Assembly: GCA_025200525.1 (NCBI GenBank)
Contig: CM045770.1
Coordinates: 121,497,429-121,561,428, forward strand
Origin: Camellia lanceoleosa
Lineage: Eukaryota; Streptophyta; Magnoliopsida; Ericales; Theaceae
Length of the DNA: 64,000 nucleotides
Direction: 5' to 3'
Shown: positions 32,774 through 44,965 of the stretch, in pieces
Numbering within the stretch: position 1 is the stretch's first letter
Layout of the letters: each line of letters begins with the position of its first letter
Program-made: the position numbers and the translations under genes
The notes under the pieces: generated by a model
Seen by the model: only the letters and a program-made list of their open reading frames with translations
Told to the model about the DNA's origin: nothing
Databases searched by the model: none

Positions 32774-35619
32774 TATAGCTTGACTTTTTCGCGCCCCCTT
32801 TCGGGACGAATAAGCCCTACAGTATTGGACTCCTACGGTTCTGAATCTGATTCCACAAGCGCAATGTGAAATAGATAATCACCAAAGAGTCCCAATTCGG
32901 CAAATCTTTTTAGAAAATCAATTTTGAATCAAAAATGCCAAAAATGGACTGCTTTGCCAGATATAGAGTCGCCACCTAAATATTTTTTGGGAAAATTTAG
33001 GAAACGCATGATTCATGCCAAAGGCCACGTGTCCGTCATCACCAAGATTGTCTCGACTCAGGAACTTAGGTATGAGAGGGGAAGGTCATGAATTGAACAC
33101 CCCCACTCGCTCGATCAAAGATCGGCCTCTACTAATCATGATGTGAATCTTATTTACATCATATGCTCTTGTTTCGATTTATTAGGCGAGCATTACTCTG
33201 TGATGCGCACACACACAAGTATAGACTAAGTTACAAAAATTGGAACACTTGATCTCATGTTTGTTTTGAATATGTACCACTTGAAAAAGTGATAGCATAT
33301 GAACATTACTCAAATTATTCCAATTCAACCAACTAGCCTTCATCCACAGGCATTTAAACAGTTTATCACTTAAGCAATTAGCCTCATGGCAAGCATGCTA
33401 AACATGGCAACATCGACACTCATGCAATATGCTAAAGCAAGTAAAGGCTCACCTAGTACCCCAAGCCAAAAAGAAAAAGAAGTTAGAAAAATGCATGATC
33501 CTAACTTATGCAATTATGACTAATGCAACACATGCAATATGCAATTAATAGGCTCGGCTAATAATATGGAAAATGAAGCAATTTTGATAGCATGTGATCT
33601 AAGCACGTATTCAAAGAAGTATTAAACTAATAATGCAAGTTAGAATGATGAACTGAGCCTTGGTGCATACAATACAAGTGGATGCAAACATGAAAAATGC
33701 TAAACAGAATATGATGTCCCTAAACTAACCATCATAAGCTAGTAAATAAAAAAGAGAAAAACGTAGGGTTGGAAGACATACACGTTATTACAATATTGCG
33801 CTCTCACAAAAGAGAGTCTGAATAAACTAATTAGCTAACTAGCTAACTAATTAAAGCTAAGCTAATTATTACAAAACAAGTTAAATTAACTAAACTACTT
33901 AACTAATTATTACAACAAATGAATTAACTATTCTAGTTAACTAAAATAATTACAAGATGAAATCTAATAACTAGTGAACTAACTAACTAATTACAACACT
34001 TTACAAAATTAACTAGCTACAACTATTTAATTACAAAAAAATCTAAACTTAAACATGCTCAGTATGCGAGGAATGCTGATGCACGTGCTCGGTTTTCACC
34101 CGAAAAGGCCACTGTTTTGCTTCCAGAAGGCCTCTATTGCACACTAGAACACTTACACCTTTGTCCACCTCCAGAATAGCTCTACTCTACTAAAAAAAAC
34201 ACACTATTGGATTTTGCATTAGTGGCCGACCGGCCAGGAGTGAGGGCCTATCGGTCACCAGTGATGGCCTAGCGACCATGGAATGCTTATCGGCCACTGC
34301 TGCAGGGTTCATCTTGCTGCAATAGAGAACAAATAAAGCATGCACAGGGTATTCTCAAGGGTTTGTCCTTATCATGAACAGATCAAAGGAGAGACAAAAC
34401 TTGGTCCACAAACCATCAACTCAAGCAATTTCATTGCATGATGGCTTATGAACCAAAGTGTGCAAGTTCAATAAATGCAACAAAATAAGACTCTAACCTC
34501 CTCCTTTCATGAATTGATCAAGGGAAGTGGTGACCTTGGAAACTTGATTCATTTCATCACTAATGAGTATGAAATGCCTCAAGCTTCCATGTGCTCAATT
34601 AACGTCCGATTGAACACAAAACCAATTATTTTCTTGCACCATTTTAGTCCCATTTTAATTACTTCATTTTAATTACCAACCATTCTTTAATTCATTGAGT
34701 CCAATGGTGAGTTTAAGTCCTCTAATGGAAAGAGGGCTCAAACCAAGAGTTATTTTAGGCATGAAAGGGACATCATACCATTGGTAATGAACCCCCAAAG
34801 GGACTAAACCATTAAGCATGACATCTCAATCTCATGCTTAAACAATCAAGTAGTTTGAAACCACTTTCAAAGCAAAACAAAAGCCAAGAAATGAGGGAGG
34901 TTGCAGAGGTGATTAAGAGTGATAATAAGTATGGAAAGCCATAAATAAATGCAATCAACTCAAATAAGATGGTGTCTAAGGCCTAGAACACCAAACTCAT
35001 GAGGACAATTACACTATAAGCATGCAAAACAAAGCTCAAATGTAACTATCAACCAAAAATAATGCTAAAACAGTCTAAAAACAGTCTTAGAACATGATGG
35101 AATTAAGACAAAAAAAGCTAGATTAATAACCTAAAACATAGCACAAGCTAGGCTAGTAAGCAAGACACAAGGAGGGGAGGCTAACCCCTCTAAATTCAGA
35201 CTTCAAAACATGATTTTTGCCATTAAAATAACTCTAAAAATCAGTATTTAAAAGCTTAGAAAAATATAATGTAAGGGCGAGAAACACAAGGGAAAGGCCT
35301 TGAGAACAAGGTGTAAGGAAGGGTGAATAACCCCTCAACCTTTATTGGCCTTAAAACCCAAGTTTCAGCCCCAAAACACAAAGTTTTTACAGCCCAGAAA
35401 CAGTTGGAAAATAGCAAGAAAAAGAGTTGTTAAAACAAGTAAAGAGGCAAAGCCTTATACCTCTTGAAGAGAAGATTCAATTCCAAGCAATAAAACAAAG
35501 CACACACACCCTCAAGAGCTCAAACAAAGCTCAAAGAGACCTCAGCTCAAATATGGCGTGGTTTGGTTAAGAGTGTATAGGCAAAGGTTAAGGATATGTA
35601 GGCAAGAGTGTAGAAATTT

Positions 35620-35660
<41 letters not shown>

Positions 35661-36108
35661 GTAGAGAGAGGAAAAATTTTGCTCCAAAATTTTTCTAACC
35701 TTAAAACATGAGAGGGAGGCCCTTTATATATAGAAAACATGAATTTTCCTCAAGAACATCCAACCATACACATGGAAGCTGATGCAAGCATCTGTGCAAA
35801 CAATTGGCACAACTGTCACAAAATATCTGCAAAAGACATTGGTGGCCAGCAGGCCACATCAGTGGTCGGCAACCAAGAGTGATGGCCGACAGCCCAAATA
35901 GGTGGCCGGCAGGCCACCAAAGGTTGCAGGCTTGAATAACACTAGGTTTGGTCCAAAAATGAGGCAACAAGTGTGCATGGTTTGAAAGGCTCAAAGCTAT
36001 GGCATTCCGCTGAGGACTTCGAGTACTTGACGAGCATATAGACTCATCATTGGGTCTGCAAGCGATGGCGTCCAAGTCATAATGGCCGTCAAAAATAAGG
36101 TATCTACA
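32774..36108 (-). mobile_element. Solo LTR (Tat family related to E), reverse orientation
   Basis: 3335 bp reading TGTAGATACC...AAGTCAAGCTATA on the reverse strand, flanked by GGTCC (32769-32773) and AGTCC (36109-36113), a 5-bp duplication with one transition. No internal region or PBS accompanies it, so it is a solo LTR left by LTR-LTR recombination. Inside are a GA microsatellite (about 35624-35657), several TGGCCGGC-type motifs and the conserved end motifs described for 1-242. Its excision restores A's pol frame. Confidence 0.9.
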
Positions 36109-36466
36109 AGTCCATCCAAGAGGGACCTAGCTCGACATAGAGGAACTCTACTGCTTCTGGTTCTTCAATGCTGGGCATTGGCAAGAATTCAATCAACAGA
36201 GGGTTAGGTATTAATTTGCCTGCTATGGAAGCCAAACCAACTAGCTCATCTACTCGGCTATTCTCTTCGTAACCAATTTGCTCAATTCTAATTGCTTGGA
36301 AATTGTTGAGCTCTTCCCTTATAAGGGCCTGGTATTTGGCCATTTTGCCATCCTTGGCTTTGTACTCTCTAGATGCTTGGTTAACAATGAGCTGGGAGTC
36401 GCTGTACACCATTAGCTCGGCTGCCCTTAATCGGAGTGCACTTTTCAACCTAGCTAGTAACGCCAC
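36109..36466 (-). pseudogene. Element A second RNase H (aRNH)
   Basis: An open stretch with [39 protein letters not shown] and [14 protein letters not shown]. The catalytic Asp of the SDSQL motif and the [12 protein letters not shown] ending are characteristic of the additional archaeal/plant-type RNase H that Tat elements carry behind their own RNase H. The initial strand with the first catalytic Asp, expected at about 36500-36700, is too decayed for me to place. Confidence 0.85.
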
Positions 36467-36734
36467 GTACTCACCCTTGTTGTTAGATGCAAGGAAGATG
36501 AATAACTTCCAGCATGTTGAAGGGTCTTGAGATTATCGAATGAACAATCATTCTTTCTTTTTACTCGGTGGCTCAGTTATTTTCGCCTCAAGCACGCTCT
36601 TGTTGACCGTAATTTGCATGACCACTTCCCCATCTGGGGATGTGTTGTTGGGTCCAACAGGTTGACCTGTTATTCCCAAACCCCACTGCGCATTACTAGG
36701 TCCTAGTCACTCTTCAATTAGCAAGTTGACGGTT

Positions 36735-36870
36735 AGGCACAACTTCCACAATGCCTTCCCCACTTTGATTGTTCTGGTGCGCAACTGTCGTAACGCCTTC
36801 CTTGTTTTGTTCGGTATGGCGCACAACTTTCGCAACGCCTTCCTCGTTTTGTTTGGCTGGTAGGTTGGGA
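36735..36870. repeat. Short tandem repeat between RNase H and aRNH of A
   Basis: Two and a half units of about 60 bases sharing GCAACGCCTTCCTCGTTTTG. It probably marks local expansion in a non-conserved linker. Confidence 0.65.
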
Positions 36871-36959
36871 TCATTTGGAGAAAGCATGGGCCGTGCAATT
36901 TTAGCAATGCCTACCCTTTCTGTCTGGTCACGTCAGCAAGATCCACCATGCAAACTAGA

Positions 36960-38300
36960 CACGTTCCTAGTAAGAACTCGGTAATGAAGTTAGCCAATAC
37001 TTGGGCTTTGATGGTAGTTCTTGGCTGGAACTTGATGTCGAACTACCCCAATTCGATTGCCCACTTCAAGATATGAGTCTGCTCTCTCAAATAAGGTCCT
37101 CAATGGGAACTTGATCAATATAATGATCGTGTGAGTATGGAAATAGTATGCCGATTTCCTAGAGGCCATCACTAGTGCTAGGGCGAACTTTTCCACGGGT
37201 AAGTATCTGGTTTCCATAGGGAGGAAAGTTTTTCTTACATAAAAGATCAGCAAGGCTTGTATTCCTTCTACCTAGACGAGCACTGTGCTAACGGCATGTC
37301 GTGAAATGGCCAAGTAAAGGAAGAGATCCTTCCTAGGCTCTGGAGTCACTACAAGTGGAGAGGAGGACATGTATACCTTCAAGTGTGTCAATGCTTGATC
37401 ACATTCCTCATCCCAAAGGAATGTGGACATTAAAGTTCAAAAGAATGGCTTGCAATGATCTGACGACTTGCTAATAAATCTATTTAGTGCGGATGATATC
37501 TCTATGAGATGTTGCATATCTTTTGTTCAGTTTAGCCACTCCAACTCTTGAATCGCCTTGATCTGCAAGGGATCCACCTCTATTCCACAGTTGGTCACCA
37601 AGAAGCCTAAGAATTTTTTCAATCCAACGCCGAATGCACACTTGGAAGCATTCTGGATAAATTTATGATGCTTAAGTACCATGAACAATTCAGCAAGGTC
37701 ACCTAGATGGTCGGATTGCCGCTTGCTTTTGGCCACCATGTTGTTAATGTAGGCCTCCATTGTTCAACCAAGCAAAGGGGAAAACATTTTAGTGATCATT
37801 TGCTGAAAGGTTGCCCTGCATTCATCAGCCCAAACGACATGACCTAATAGTAGTATAGTCCTCTTAGGGTTATCAAAGAGGTAATCTCCCTATCCAGCTC
37901 ATACATCGAGATTTGGAGATATCCGTAGTACACATCCAAGAAGCTGAATCTTGTGTAACTGGCCGTGAGGTCTACCAGTTGGTATATTCTGGGCAGTGGG
38001 AAGCTATCTTTGGGACAAGATTTGTTGACCTTCTTGTAGCCAACAGACACTCGTCACTTCTCACATTTCTTTGGCACTACCACCGTATTGGAGACCCATT
38101 TAGGGTAGTGCGCTTTTCGAATTGCCCCTACATCTAGCAAACTTTCCACCTCCTTCGCGACAACTTTGGCATGGTGGAAGGATGATCACCGAGCTCACTG
38201 TATGATAGGGCGGGTGCTTAGAAAACATTTAACTAATGGAAAATAAAGCTTGGATCTACACCAAGCATGTTGTAAAGCCTCGAAGAAAACACTTCCAAGT
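36960..38300 (-). pseudogene. pol: Element A reverse transcriptase and first RNase H, degenerate
   Basis: RT motifs are SVGYKKVNKSCPKDSFPLPR, RFSFLDVYYGYLQISM, MSFGLMNAG and, at the catalytic site near 37755, AYINNMVAKS: both Asp of YxDD are Asn. The connection shows KCAFGVGLKKFLGFLVTNCG and GIEVDPLQIKAIQEL. RNase H follows with LIFYVRKTFLPMETRYLP and ALVMASRKSAYYFHTHTIII. Many stops break the frame. RT would synthesise element cDNA; here it is doubly dead at the active site. Confidence 0.88.
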
Positions 38301-38399
38301 TAGCAACCAGAAATTCACAATTTCCTATCGCTCTCAATTAGATAGGGATGAACCCAGCAGAAAGAACTTGCTCGGGTCTTCGTTGTCAATCTGAACTTC

Positions 38400-39177
38400 T
38401 ACCAAATCCTCTATAGCTTTCTCCTCAGCCCACTTCCTAACGTCGTCCAAGACTTCCTTATCTTCTCACCCTTTCACCATTTGGACAAAGCCTTTGGCAA
38501 CACGTCTACCGTTTATTGCCACGAAGCATTGTTTGGGCATCACTTGGTCCCACTAGACTTCTTTAATTAGTCCTGCAGTAGAGGGAAAACGTATCACCTG
38601 GGGATAGATCGATGCCACCTGTTTCATGGCATGGAACCATCCTCACCCCAAGATCAAGTTATAGGTGGAAAGAACATTTAGCACGCAGAACTCAACTGTT
38701 TGGTCATTGACCCCGCTTTGACCAGTAAAATAATCTTGGCCAAAGGCCATTCCGATTGCGAATTGAAACAGACCAAGGGAGAAATTGCCAACGCCAAGTC
38801 TTTGTCCTCCAGTTTTAATTGTTTGAAGGCATCATAATATTTGATGTCGACCGAACTACCTTGGTCGATCAAGATCCTTTTGATGTTGAAGTCCCAAACG
38901 CGCAAAGTGCTGATTAGTGCATCATTATTGGGAGTTTGAATTCTCTCCAGATCCTTTCTAGAGAAGGTCATGATGTCCTTCGCTTCGGCTCTCCCTTTTT
39001 TGCCCGTAGGTTGAACGGACAACACTTTTCTCATATGTTTCGTTTTCTTAATCATACCTCTAAGCTCGCATACCCACGCTGGCTCAACAATGCCATGATT
39101 CACATTAATAAGTCCCTAGGGTGGAGCGTCCATGACACCCAAGCCATCAGGCTCGGCTTACCTTAAAGGTATCGCCT
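38400..39177 (-). pseudogene. Element A gag end and aspartic protease
   Basis: The stretch 39103-38678 is open and includes MTFSRKDLERIQTPNNDAL, VWDFNIKRILIDQGSSVDI (protease active site in the DQGSS form typical of Tat elements) and YYDAFKQLKLEDKDLA. Downstream, a decayed TYNLILG and MKQVASIYPQVIRFPS mark the protease end. It joins the gag part at 42486 across the inserted solo LTR. Confidence 0.85.
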
Positions 39178-39661
39178 TGTAGACACCCTATTTTCTGCCC
39201 TTATGACTTGGGCACCATCACTTGCACACCCAATGATGAATGTATATGCTTACCAAGTGCTCGAAAGTCATCAGTGGAATGCGACAACTTTGAGCCTAAA
39301 AACCCTGCAAACATTGTGCCTTGTTTTTACACCAAAACCCCAGAGTTTCAAACCTGAAAAACCTAGGACATGCAGTCTCATTTGTGTGGGCTGCCGGCCA
39401 TCCCTTTTGGCTAGCAGCCACCCTTGTGCCTTGTCGGCCCAGTGTGTGGCCTGCCGCATTAGAATTGGTATTCGCCACAAGTGTGTTTTGTAGATATTTT
39501 CTGCCAACTATGCCAGCTGTTTGCATAGATGTTTGCATCTATCTACACGTGAATGGATGGATGTTTCTAAGGGAGTGTGATATTTTTCTATAAATAGAGG
39601 ATCTCCCCTTCCATTTTTGAGGGTTAGAAAAATTAGAGCAAAATTAATTTTCTCTTTCTAC

Positions 39662-39704
<43 letters not shown>

Positions 39705-42480
39705 GAAATTTCTTGAGCTTCCCTTAATCAAACCTTGCCATCTTTGAGTTGAGGTACTTTTGAGCCTACTTTGAGCTCTTAAGGGTGTGTATGTGTTAAA
39801 TTGCTGCTTAAAAGTGTTCTTCTCTTCAAGAGGTATAAGGCTTAGCTTGTTTCATTGCTTTGGTTTCTTCTTTTCCTACTATTTTTCTATTGTTTTTGGG
39901 CTGTATAAACTCTATATTTTTAGGCTGAAACTTGTGGTGTAAGGCCTTAAAGGGTGGAGGGGTGGTTCATCTTTCTTTCCACCTTGCTTCTCTAGCCTTT
40001 GCTCTCGTGTTTCTCACCTTTACAATATCTTTTTTTGAGCTTTTAAATACTGAATTTTAGAGTTATTTCAGTGGCTAAAAATAAGTTTTGAGTCCAAATT
40101 TGAGGGGTTAGCCTCCCCTTCTTGTGTCTTGTTCACTAGCTTACATAGCTCTATGTTGTAGTTGACTATTTTAGCTTTTTTTTGTCTTAATTCCAGCACT
40201 TCTTTTGCATATTTTAAGACTGTTTTAGGTGGTCATTGCATTTATGCTATGTTTTGCATGCTTGTAGTTTAGTTGTCCTCATAGGTTTGGTGTTTTAGGC
40301 CTTAGCCACCAACCTATTTGAGTTAATAACATTTATTTCTTGTTTTTCTTACTTGTGATCACCTCTAATCATCTCTGCAACCTCCTTCATTTCTTGGCTT
40401 TTATTTTCTTTGAGAGTAGTTTCAAATCGATTGTTCTTGTAAGCTTAAGATAGAGGTTGTCGTATTTAATGGTTTAATCCCTTTTAGGGGTTCATTAACA
40501 ATGGCATGACATCTCTCTCATGCCTTAAACTAACCCTTGGTTTGACACTTCTCTCCTTTAGAGAACTTGATCTTCACATTTGGACTTAATGAATTAAAGA
40601 ATGGAAAGGTAATTAAAATGGAATAATAAAACTTGGACTAAAGTGATGCAAGATAATAAAATCAACTTGGGTTCAATCAGACGTTAATTGAACCCATTGA
40701 GTCTTGAGTTGTTTCATACTTGTTAGTGATGAAAACGGTTCAAGAGTCATTGTCAACCATTTCCCTTGATCATTCATGATAGGGAGAATGTTTGAGAGTC
40801 TTTATTTGAGCATTTATTGAAAGTGTACCCTTTGGTTCATAGGCCATCATGCAATGAAATTACTTGGATTGATGGCTTGTGAATCAAGTCTACTACTCCG
40901 TTGAGCTGTCAGATGATAAAGAGGGGTAAAGCGTACAAACATTCCTTGAGAATACCCTGTTTTGTGCTCTGTATGTTTTCTGTTGCAGTAGGGAGACCCA
41001 AGCTCCAATGGCTTGCAGGCCACTTTTGTTGGGTAGCAGGTTACCATTTGTCGCTGGCCGGCCACCACTTCTGGCCTGCCGGCCACTTATGTCAAATTGA
41101 GCAGCAACTTTTTGGAACAGAATAGAGCAGAGGCTGAGGTGAAAAGATGTTCTACTGTGCAACAGAGGCATCTGGCAGTAGGACAGTGGCCTTTTTCGGG
41201 TAGAAATCCGTGCATGCATGAGCATTCCTCGCTTCCCGAGGCAGACTAATTAGAATAGCTAGCTTAGCACTTCTTTCATGTTGTATTCATGTAATTAATT
41301 AGTTTGTTTTAATTTGTAATTAATTAATTAGTTAGTTAATTTTTTGTAATAATTAATTAACTAGTTTAGTTGATTATTTCATTCAGTTTTTAATTCGTAA
41401 TAATTAGCTTAGCTAGTTAGTTTATTCGGATCCTCCTGCGTGAGGGCACAAATGTTGTAATAACGTGTATGTCTTCCAACCCCACGTCTTTCTCCCTTTT
41501 ATTTACCTGCTTATGATGGTTAGTTTAGAAGCATCATGTTTCATTTAGCATCTCTCATGTTTGCATTGTATTGCATGCATTGAGGCTCGGCGCATCATTC
41601 TAACTTGCATTGTTAGTTAATACTTCTTCGAATACGTACTTAGACCACATGCCATCAAATTGATTCATATGCCACGTTAGTAGTCGAGCCTAGTAGTTCC
41701 ATATTGCATCTGTTGCATTAGTCATATTGCATTAATTAGGAGCATGCATGTTTTCTAATTATTTTACTTGTTTTGACTCGCCTCGAAGTACTAGCTGAGC
41801 ATTTTTATTGCTTTAGCATATTTGCATGAATGTGATTGTTTCCATGTCTAGCATGCTTGCCATGAGGCTAAATGCTTAAATGATAAACTGTTTGAATGCC
41901 TATGGATGAAGGCTAGTTGCTTGAATTGGGATAGTTTGATTAATGTACATTTGAGCCCACTTTTTCAAGTGGCATATTCACAAAACTCTTTTAAAAAACA
42001 AACATGAATCAAAGTATTCCAATTTTTGTAAATTAATCTATACTTGTGTGAGTCACATGGTAATATAGCTAATAATCAGAATAAGAGCATATAATGTAAA
42101 TAAGAATCACATCATGAATAGTAGAGGCCGATCTTTGATCCAGCAAGGGGGTTGCTCAATTCATGACCTTCCTCTCTTGTACCTAAGTTCCCGAGCTGAG
42201 ACAACTTTGGTGATGACGGACTAATGGCCTTTGGCACGAGTCTTGGATTTCCTAAATTTCTCAAAAATATTTAGGTGGTGACTCTGAAATCTGGCAAATG
42301 AGTCCATTTTTGGCATTTCATTCAAAACATAGATTTTCTAAGAAGAATTGCTGGATTTGGACTCTTTATGTGTTTTCACTATTTTACATTGCACTTGTGA
42401 AATAGTGTTCAGAACCACAGGTAGAGTCAGAACTGTTAGGCTTCTTGTCTTCTGAAAGGAGCGCAAAAAGTCAAATTACA
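39178..42480 (+). mobile_element. Solo LTR (Tat family related to E), forward orientation
   Basis: 3303 bp from TGTAGACACCC to GTCAAATTACA with a perfect 5-bp duplication CGCCT on both sides (39173-39177, 42481-42485). It is the same family as 32774-36108 but in the opposite orientation. It contains a CT microsatellite (about 39667-39701), TGGCCGGC-type motif clusters (39400-39460, 41010-41090) and the family's terminal motifs. The CACGTG of the other copies is mutated here (GGACTAATGG). Confidence 0.95.
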
Positions 42481-42485
42481 CGCCT

Positions 42486-44190
42486 CCATCGATGTATCTG
42501 TCGAGATGCCCCACGGCTACCAATTCCTCTAAATGTTGCTTCAAAGGCACGCAAACCTCCATGCGATGCTCCTTCTCGTTGTGGAAGGTACAGCAGAACC
42601 TCGGATTGAATCTCGGCTGAGTATCACCCAGCTGGGCTAGCCACCAGTCATATGGCTCGTCGTGGATTTCACTCAAGATGTGATAGATGGGTATTTTGAA
42701 GACCGTAGTGATGCCAGTTTGAGCTTTTATTCTTCGCTCGCCCTCTTCCTCCTCGTCTCGAGGATTGTGAGCTTGGTTGTCGTAGATACTTTTGTCAGGA
42801 CAGGGACCGCGGCTCCACTCTCTCTTACGGTTGTTTAGACGATTTTCCTTATATCCGACAGCATGAACCTTTCATGCGGTCTTTCTGTCCGTTACTACTG
42901 GATTTCTCTTCACGGTAGTGGCAGTCGTATCGTTTTCAACCCTTTTGTGCTCATTGATCCTTTACATCAATAACTCCAACGTTGGGGGTTGAATCATCAT
43001 GAGGGAATTTCCTTTGCCTAACTAGTAGACCCTGCTTGTACTGAGTGATAGCTAGGTTGGTTGGGCAATCATGTATCTCATTGAATGCCTCTCAGTCCCT
43101 AGCGTTGTACGCCTTCAACGTTTCTTCCTGTTCCATGTTTACTTTAAGAAGATGGTCAACCTCTTTGGCGCCGCTGTATTTGTCTCAAGTCTGGTGACAA
43201 ATGCTTTGGCCAACTGTCACTAACTATGAATGCTCCCATCTGGCATTCCTTCAAACCATTTGAGGTCTAGCTCGCCTAAGCTTGATGAGAATAACATGCA
43301 CATGAGGGTGTCGCTACACCTGTGAATAGCCATGGCATAGCAAAAATGACTTATGTATAGGTAAGGGTCAGTCCTTCCATCATAAAGGTTGAACTTGGGC
43401 TGGTGGAAGCCTGTGGGGAGTGGCACATTCTCAATTTTTGGAGAAAAAGGGGTGGCATTCAGCCTTGCCAAGTCCCAATCTGCGAGTATGCACGCGGCAG
43501 CTCATAGTGGCAACATAACAGCTGCTATTCTCTGATAGGATCTTGGTGGTAGTCTTTATAGTGCCGGCACCCTTTGGGTCTCCCTCTTCTTTGCTCTTCA
43601 TTCTAGGACATCTCTTAGGTCTTCAAAACAAGCAGAGTATGAGTACCTAGATGTTGTAGTGGGCTATGATGGGCGATAGCTACTGTCCTCAGTATAAGAC
43701 CTCTCTGTAGGTGATGGGGAGTTATCTTTTCTGAAGCTTCTAGTTACGGAGAACACAGGTACTTCTCCACTCCTCCAATCATCTAAATGATGGGAATGAG
43801 AGCCCTTACTGTGGTTTCCCACTCTAGCTACACTCTTTCCCTTTAACTGTCGCTTCATGGTCTCCATCTCTGCTACCATCTTTTAGATAATGGCATCTTG
43901 GCTCTTCAATCAATTTTTAAAGTGCTGGGTGTGCGACTCCTTACGCTACCGTCGTACTTCAGGGCCTCTTGAGTATTCTGGGCTTCTTGCGCATTTATCT
44001 CGCGCTTCGTTGGTTAATCCGCCCGCGAGGGTGCAAGGATTCACCATCATTGGGACGGAGGGCAAGTCGTCTCACCTCCTAACATATTCTGGTGTTAAAC
44101 CGTCGACGATCGACATCGGAAGGTCATCGTCGTTCTCCATTCTAGTCGACCAAAGAATCGTGGAGAGCAAGGTTTTGTCTATCAAGATTT
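42486..44190 (-). pseudogene. gag: Element A gag, many stops
   Basis: From the PBS side, an N-terminal part holds MENDDDLPMSIVDGLTPEY and a helical KMVAEMETMKRQLKGKS region. A retrotransposon-gag domain follows (43471-43220: SPKIENVPLPTGFHQPKF, DGRTDPYLYISHF, GELDLKWFEGMPDGSIHS). The C-terminal piece at 42676-42486 has DEPYDWWLAQLGD and FCCTFHNEKEHRMEVCVPLK, the Tat-type zinc-binding CxxHxxxxHxxxxC segment. The frame is broken many times between these blocks. Confidence 0.88.
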
Positions 44191-44206
44191 TCCACAGACG
44201 ACACCA
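44191..44206 (-). other. Primer-binding site of A
   Basis: Reverse strand TGGTGTCGTCTGTGGA, two bases inside the 5' LTR end. Many plant Tat elements have TGGCGCCGTCTGTGGG at this place, so this is a lightly mutated PBS. Confidence 0.75.
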
Positions 44207-44208
44207 AT

Positions 44209-44965
44209 TGTACGGGGAGTAAATAATCTTCACTTGCGTACTCCTTGCCTCCGCAATCTGTTCACTTAACGACGTCGTTTCTCCTACAAACACAACAGAG
44301 GTGAGCTAACCAGCGGATGTCTCACCGGAAAACCCCTCTGACGGTCTAGTTAGCATCCTTAGAGAATGTGAGAGAATGAGAGTATTTTTCGGGTATCTCA
44401 AATTGCATGCATTCCACACTGAAGTCTAGGGCTTTTATACAAACAACTAGTCCCATTCCTCTATGTTGTATGCATTATCCCCATTGTCTTGGGGCAAGAA
44501 CATTATGTTCCATTATTCCCTTGTACGCATGTACTTGTCAGGGACAACACTAACTTGGACAAGTCACTATTTGTCCCCCACAAACTGTTGGGGCACGATA
44601 AGCACTTAACCGAGACACTTTTGGCCGAGCTAGCAATAGCTTGGTTAGGACCGTGACGATCACTACCATGAGACCTGCGCCGTGGTGCCATCTAAAGCTC
44701 AACTGAGCTATCAGCTCGATTGGAAACATACAAGCGTTGTCATTGCCCTCAACAACGACCCAATTTTGTTGGCCCACCACAGCTTGGTGAGCTCAGCCCA
44801 ATCTACCAGAAGACTACTTCGGCCAAGATGGAGAAGCTTGGTCAGCTCTGTTTGGCGGATTCAAAGTCCTTCAGTTTGGCCCAGCTAACCGCAAAGCGAT
44901 AAGCCAAGCTCAGTCCATCATATCAACAGCTCGACCCCTTTTGCACGGTCAAAACTCCGCTCTCA
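44209..44965 (-). mobile_element. Element A 5' LTR
   Basis: 757 bp, uninterrupted counterpart of the split 3' LTR, bounded by CCGTACA at the PBS side and TGAGAG at the outer side, next to the ATGAT duplication. It preserves the empty target of element D (TCGAC). Confidence 0.93.

Larger units (their letters stand above)
5850..44965 (-). mobile_element. Element A: complete Tat-lineage Ty3/gypsy retrotransposon carrying five nested insertions
   Basis: The two LTRs (5850-6565 plus 16537-16571; 44209-44965) both read TGAGAG...CCGTACA on the reverse strand, and perfect 5-bp duplications ATGAT flank the whole (5845-5849, 44966-44970). Order on the reverse strand: 5' LTR, PBS, gag, protease, RT, RNase H, second RNase H, integrase, 60-bp tandem array, antisense ORF, degraded PPT, 3' LTR. 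A second RNase H between the first RNase H and integrase and an antisense ORF near the 3' LTR are known hallmarks of Tat elements. Five insertions (D, B, C and two solo LTRs) make up 27,388 bp. Removing them with one TSD copy each leaves about 11.7 kb. Many stops and catalytic losses show it is dead. Confidence 0.93.
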
